Positions 62,740-64,000 of a stretch of DNA of 64,000 nt are shown here, one piece after another. Each line of letters begins with the position of its first letter. The first letter of the stretch is position 1. The notes below the pieces were generated by a model, which saw nothing but the letters and a program-made list of their open reading frames with translations, was not told the DNA's origin and did not search any database. A program made the position numbers and the translations under genes. Source of the DNA: Sternotherus odoratus. Lineage: Eukaryota; Chordata; Testudines; Kinosternidae. The DNA is taken from assembly GCA_032164245.1 (NCBI GenBank), contig JAVMKO010000010.1, positions 33,740,189-33,804,188 of the forward strand, in the 5' to 3' direction.

Positions 62740-64000
62740 CTACACTGGCCCACAATGAAAATATTGTGGAGACTGATTGATGATGAAATTGCGGAACTGT
62801 TTACTATGGTTTGTAACCTGTCCTTTAAATCAGATTCTGTACCCAATGACTGGAAGATAGCTAATGTAACGCCAATATTTAAAAAGGGCTCTAGAGGTGA
62901 TTCTGGCAATTACAGACTAAGTCTAATGTCAGTACTGTGAAAATTAGTTGAAACAATAGTAAAGAATAAAATTGTCAGGCATATAGGAGAACATAAATTG
63001 TTGGGCAAAAGTCAGCATGGTTTCTGTAAAAGGATTCTTTGAAGGGGTCACCAAACATGTGGACAAGGGGGATCCAGTGGACATAGTGTACTTAGATTTC
63101 CAGAAAGCCTTTGACAAGGTCCCTCACCAAAGGCTCTTATGTAAATTAAGTTGTCATAGGATAGGAGGGAAGATCCTTTCATGGACTGAGAACTGGTTAA
63201 AAGATAGGGAACCAAGAGTAGGAATAAATGGTAAATTTTCAGAATGGAGAGGGGTAACTAGTGGTGTTCCCAACAGGTCAGTCCTAGGACCAATCCTATT
63301 CAACTTATTCATAAATGATTTGGAGAAAGGGGTAAACAGTGAGGTGACAAAGTTTGCAGATAATGCTAAACTGCTCAAGATAGTTAAGACCCAAGCAGTC
63401 TGTGAAGAACTTCAAAAATCTCACAAACCTAAGTGACTGGGCAACAAAATGACAAATGAAATTTAATGTGGATAAATGTAAAGTAATGCACATTGAAAGA
63501 AATAACCCCAACTATACAAAAAATATGATGGGGGGCTAATTTAGTTACAATTTAATCCGGAAAGAGATCTTGGGGTCATCGTGGATAGCACTCTAAAGAC
63601 ATCCATGCAGTGTGCAGTGATAGTCAAAAAGCGAGCGGGATGTTAGGAATAATTTTAAAATGGATAGAGAATAAGACAATGTGCCCACATCTTGAATACT
63701 GCATACATATGTAGTTTCCTCATCTCAAAAAAGATATACTGGCATTAGAAAAGGTTCTGAGAAGAGCAACTAAAATGATTAGGGGTTTGGAACAGGTCCC
63801 ATATGAGAAGAGATTAAAGAGGCTAGGACTTTTCAGCTGGGAAAAGAGGAGATGGGGGATATGATAGAGGTATATAAAATCATGAGTGGTGTGTAGAAAG
63901 TGAATAAGGAAAAGTTATTTACTTGTTGCCATAATATAAGAGCTAGGGGCCACCAAATGAAATGAATGGGCAGCAGGTTTAAAACAAATAAAAGGAAGTT
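62740..64000 (+). mobile_element. 5'-truncated CR1 LINE, reverse transcriptase largely readable
   Basis: From about 62780 the ORF2 phase reads through the start of the RT (PNDWKIANVTPIFKKGSRGD). After a stop and frame change comes the core (63017-63436: DIVYLDFQKAFDKVPHQRLL, then GVTSGVPNRSVLGPILFNLF). The catalytic box reads FADNAK (63353-63370), with Asn for the second Asp. Later blocks (DLGVIVDSTL-like, then [15 protein letters not shown]) follow to 63960 with frame breaks. It continues beyond the window. The element is dead but young compared with the other CR1 copies. Confidence 0.88.

Noticed and set aside
63017..63436. Reverse-transcriptase frame considered as a host gene
   Set aside because: It is the RT core of a truncated CR1 LINE with a mutated catalytic box.
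1..64000. CRISPR arrays, bacterial operons, phage or integrated viral genes
   Set aside because: Tandem arrays found are minisatellites without spacers, genes have spliceosomal introns, and no viral structural or replication gene was seen beyond retrotransposon remnants.

Overview
The window is vertebrate genomic DNA, most likely from a turtle (a crocodilian is second choice). It has widely spaced exons with canonical GT-AG introns. Its repeats are CR1 LINEs in many states of decay, Penelope-like elements with GIY-YIG endonuclease remnants, DIRS tyrosine-recombinase and Ty3/Gypsy fragments, and many non-autonomous hAT and pogo/Tigger-like elements. Birds and mammals do not carry this combination. 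The species call rests on recognising these families, not on a database match.

The window holds two protein genes that diverge from each other. On the minus strand, positions 7161-7330 are the first coding exon of ALPK3, a muscle alpha-kinase. Its CpG island carries a TATA box that is also a MEF2 site (7492-7501). Positions 1-7160 are ALPK3 intron 1, filled with repeats. On the plus strand, thirteen exons between 16773 and 60177 join in frame, with matching intron phases at every junction, into about 644 codons of a MALT1-like paracaspase. The domains run Ig1, Ig2, a caspase-like domain with its His and Cys, then Ig3 and a short acidic tail. It is not the mammalian MALT1 gene: it sits next to ALPK3, whereas human MALT1 sits next to ALPK2. 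It therefore looks like one of the paralogues lost from mammals (the PCASP2/PCASP3 class). A cluster of ISRE, CCAAT, AP-1, PU.1 and kappaB-like sites at 12961-13093, followed by a strong splice donor at 13145/13146, is a good candidate for its promoter and 5' exon. I could not find a death-domain exon.

Layout: 1-7160 ALPK3 intron 1 with nested transposons; 7161-7560 ALPK3 exon 1, promoter and CpG island; 7679-7916 a minisatellite; 8000-12900 intergenic, mostly repeats; 12950-13145 candidate paracaspase promoter and 5' exon; 16773-60177 paracaspase exons with repeat-rich introns; 60178-62700 3' flank; 62740-64000 a 5'-truncated CR1 LINE running off the end.

Functionally, the paracaspase is expected to act as both scaffold and arginine-directed protease in CARD/BCL10-type NF-kappaB signalling. 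The catalytic dyad, the acidic P1-arginine pocket and the allosteric tryptophan known from MALT1 are all conserved. ALPK3 is an unrelated muscle gene, and the two adjoining promoters carry contrasting muscle-type and immune-type sites.
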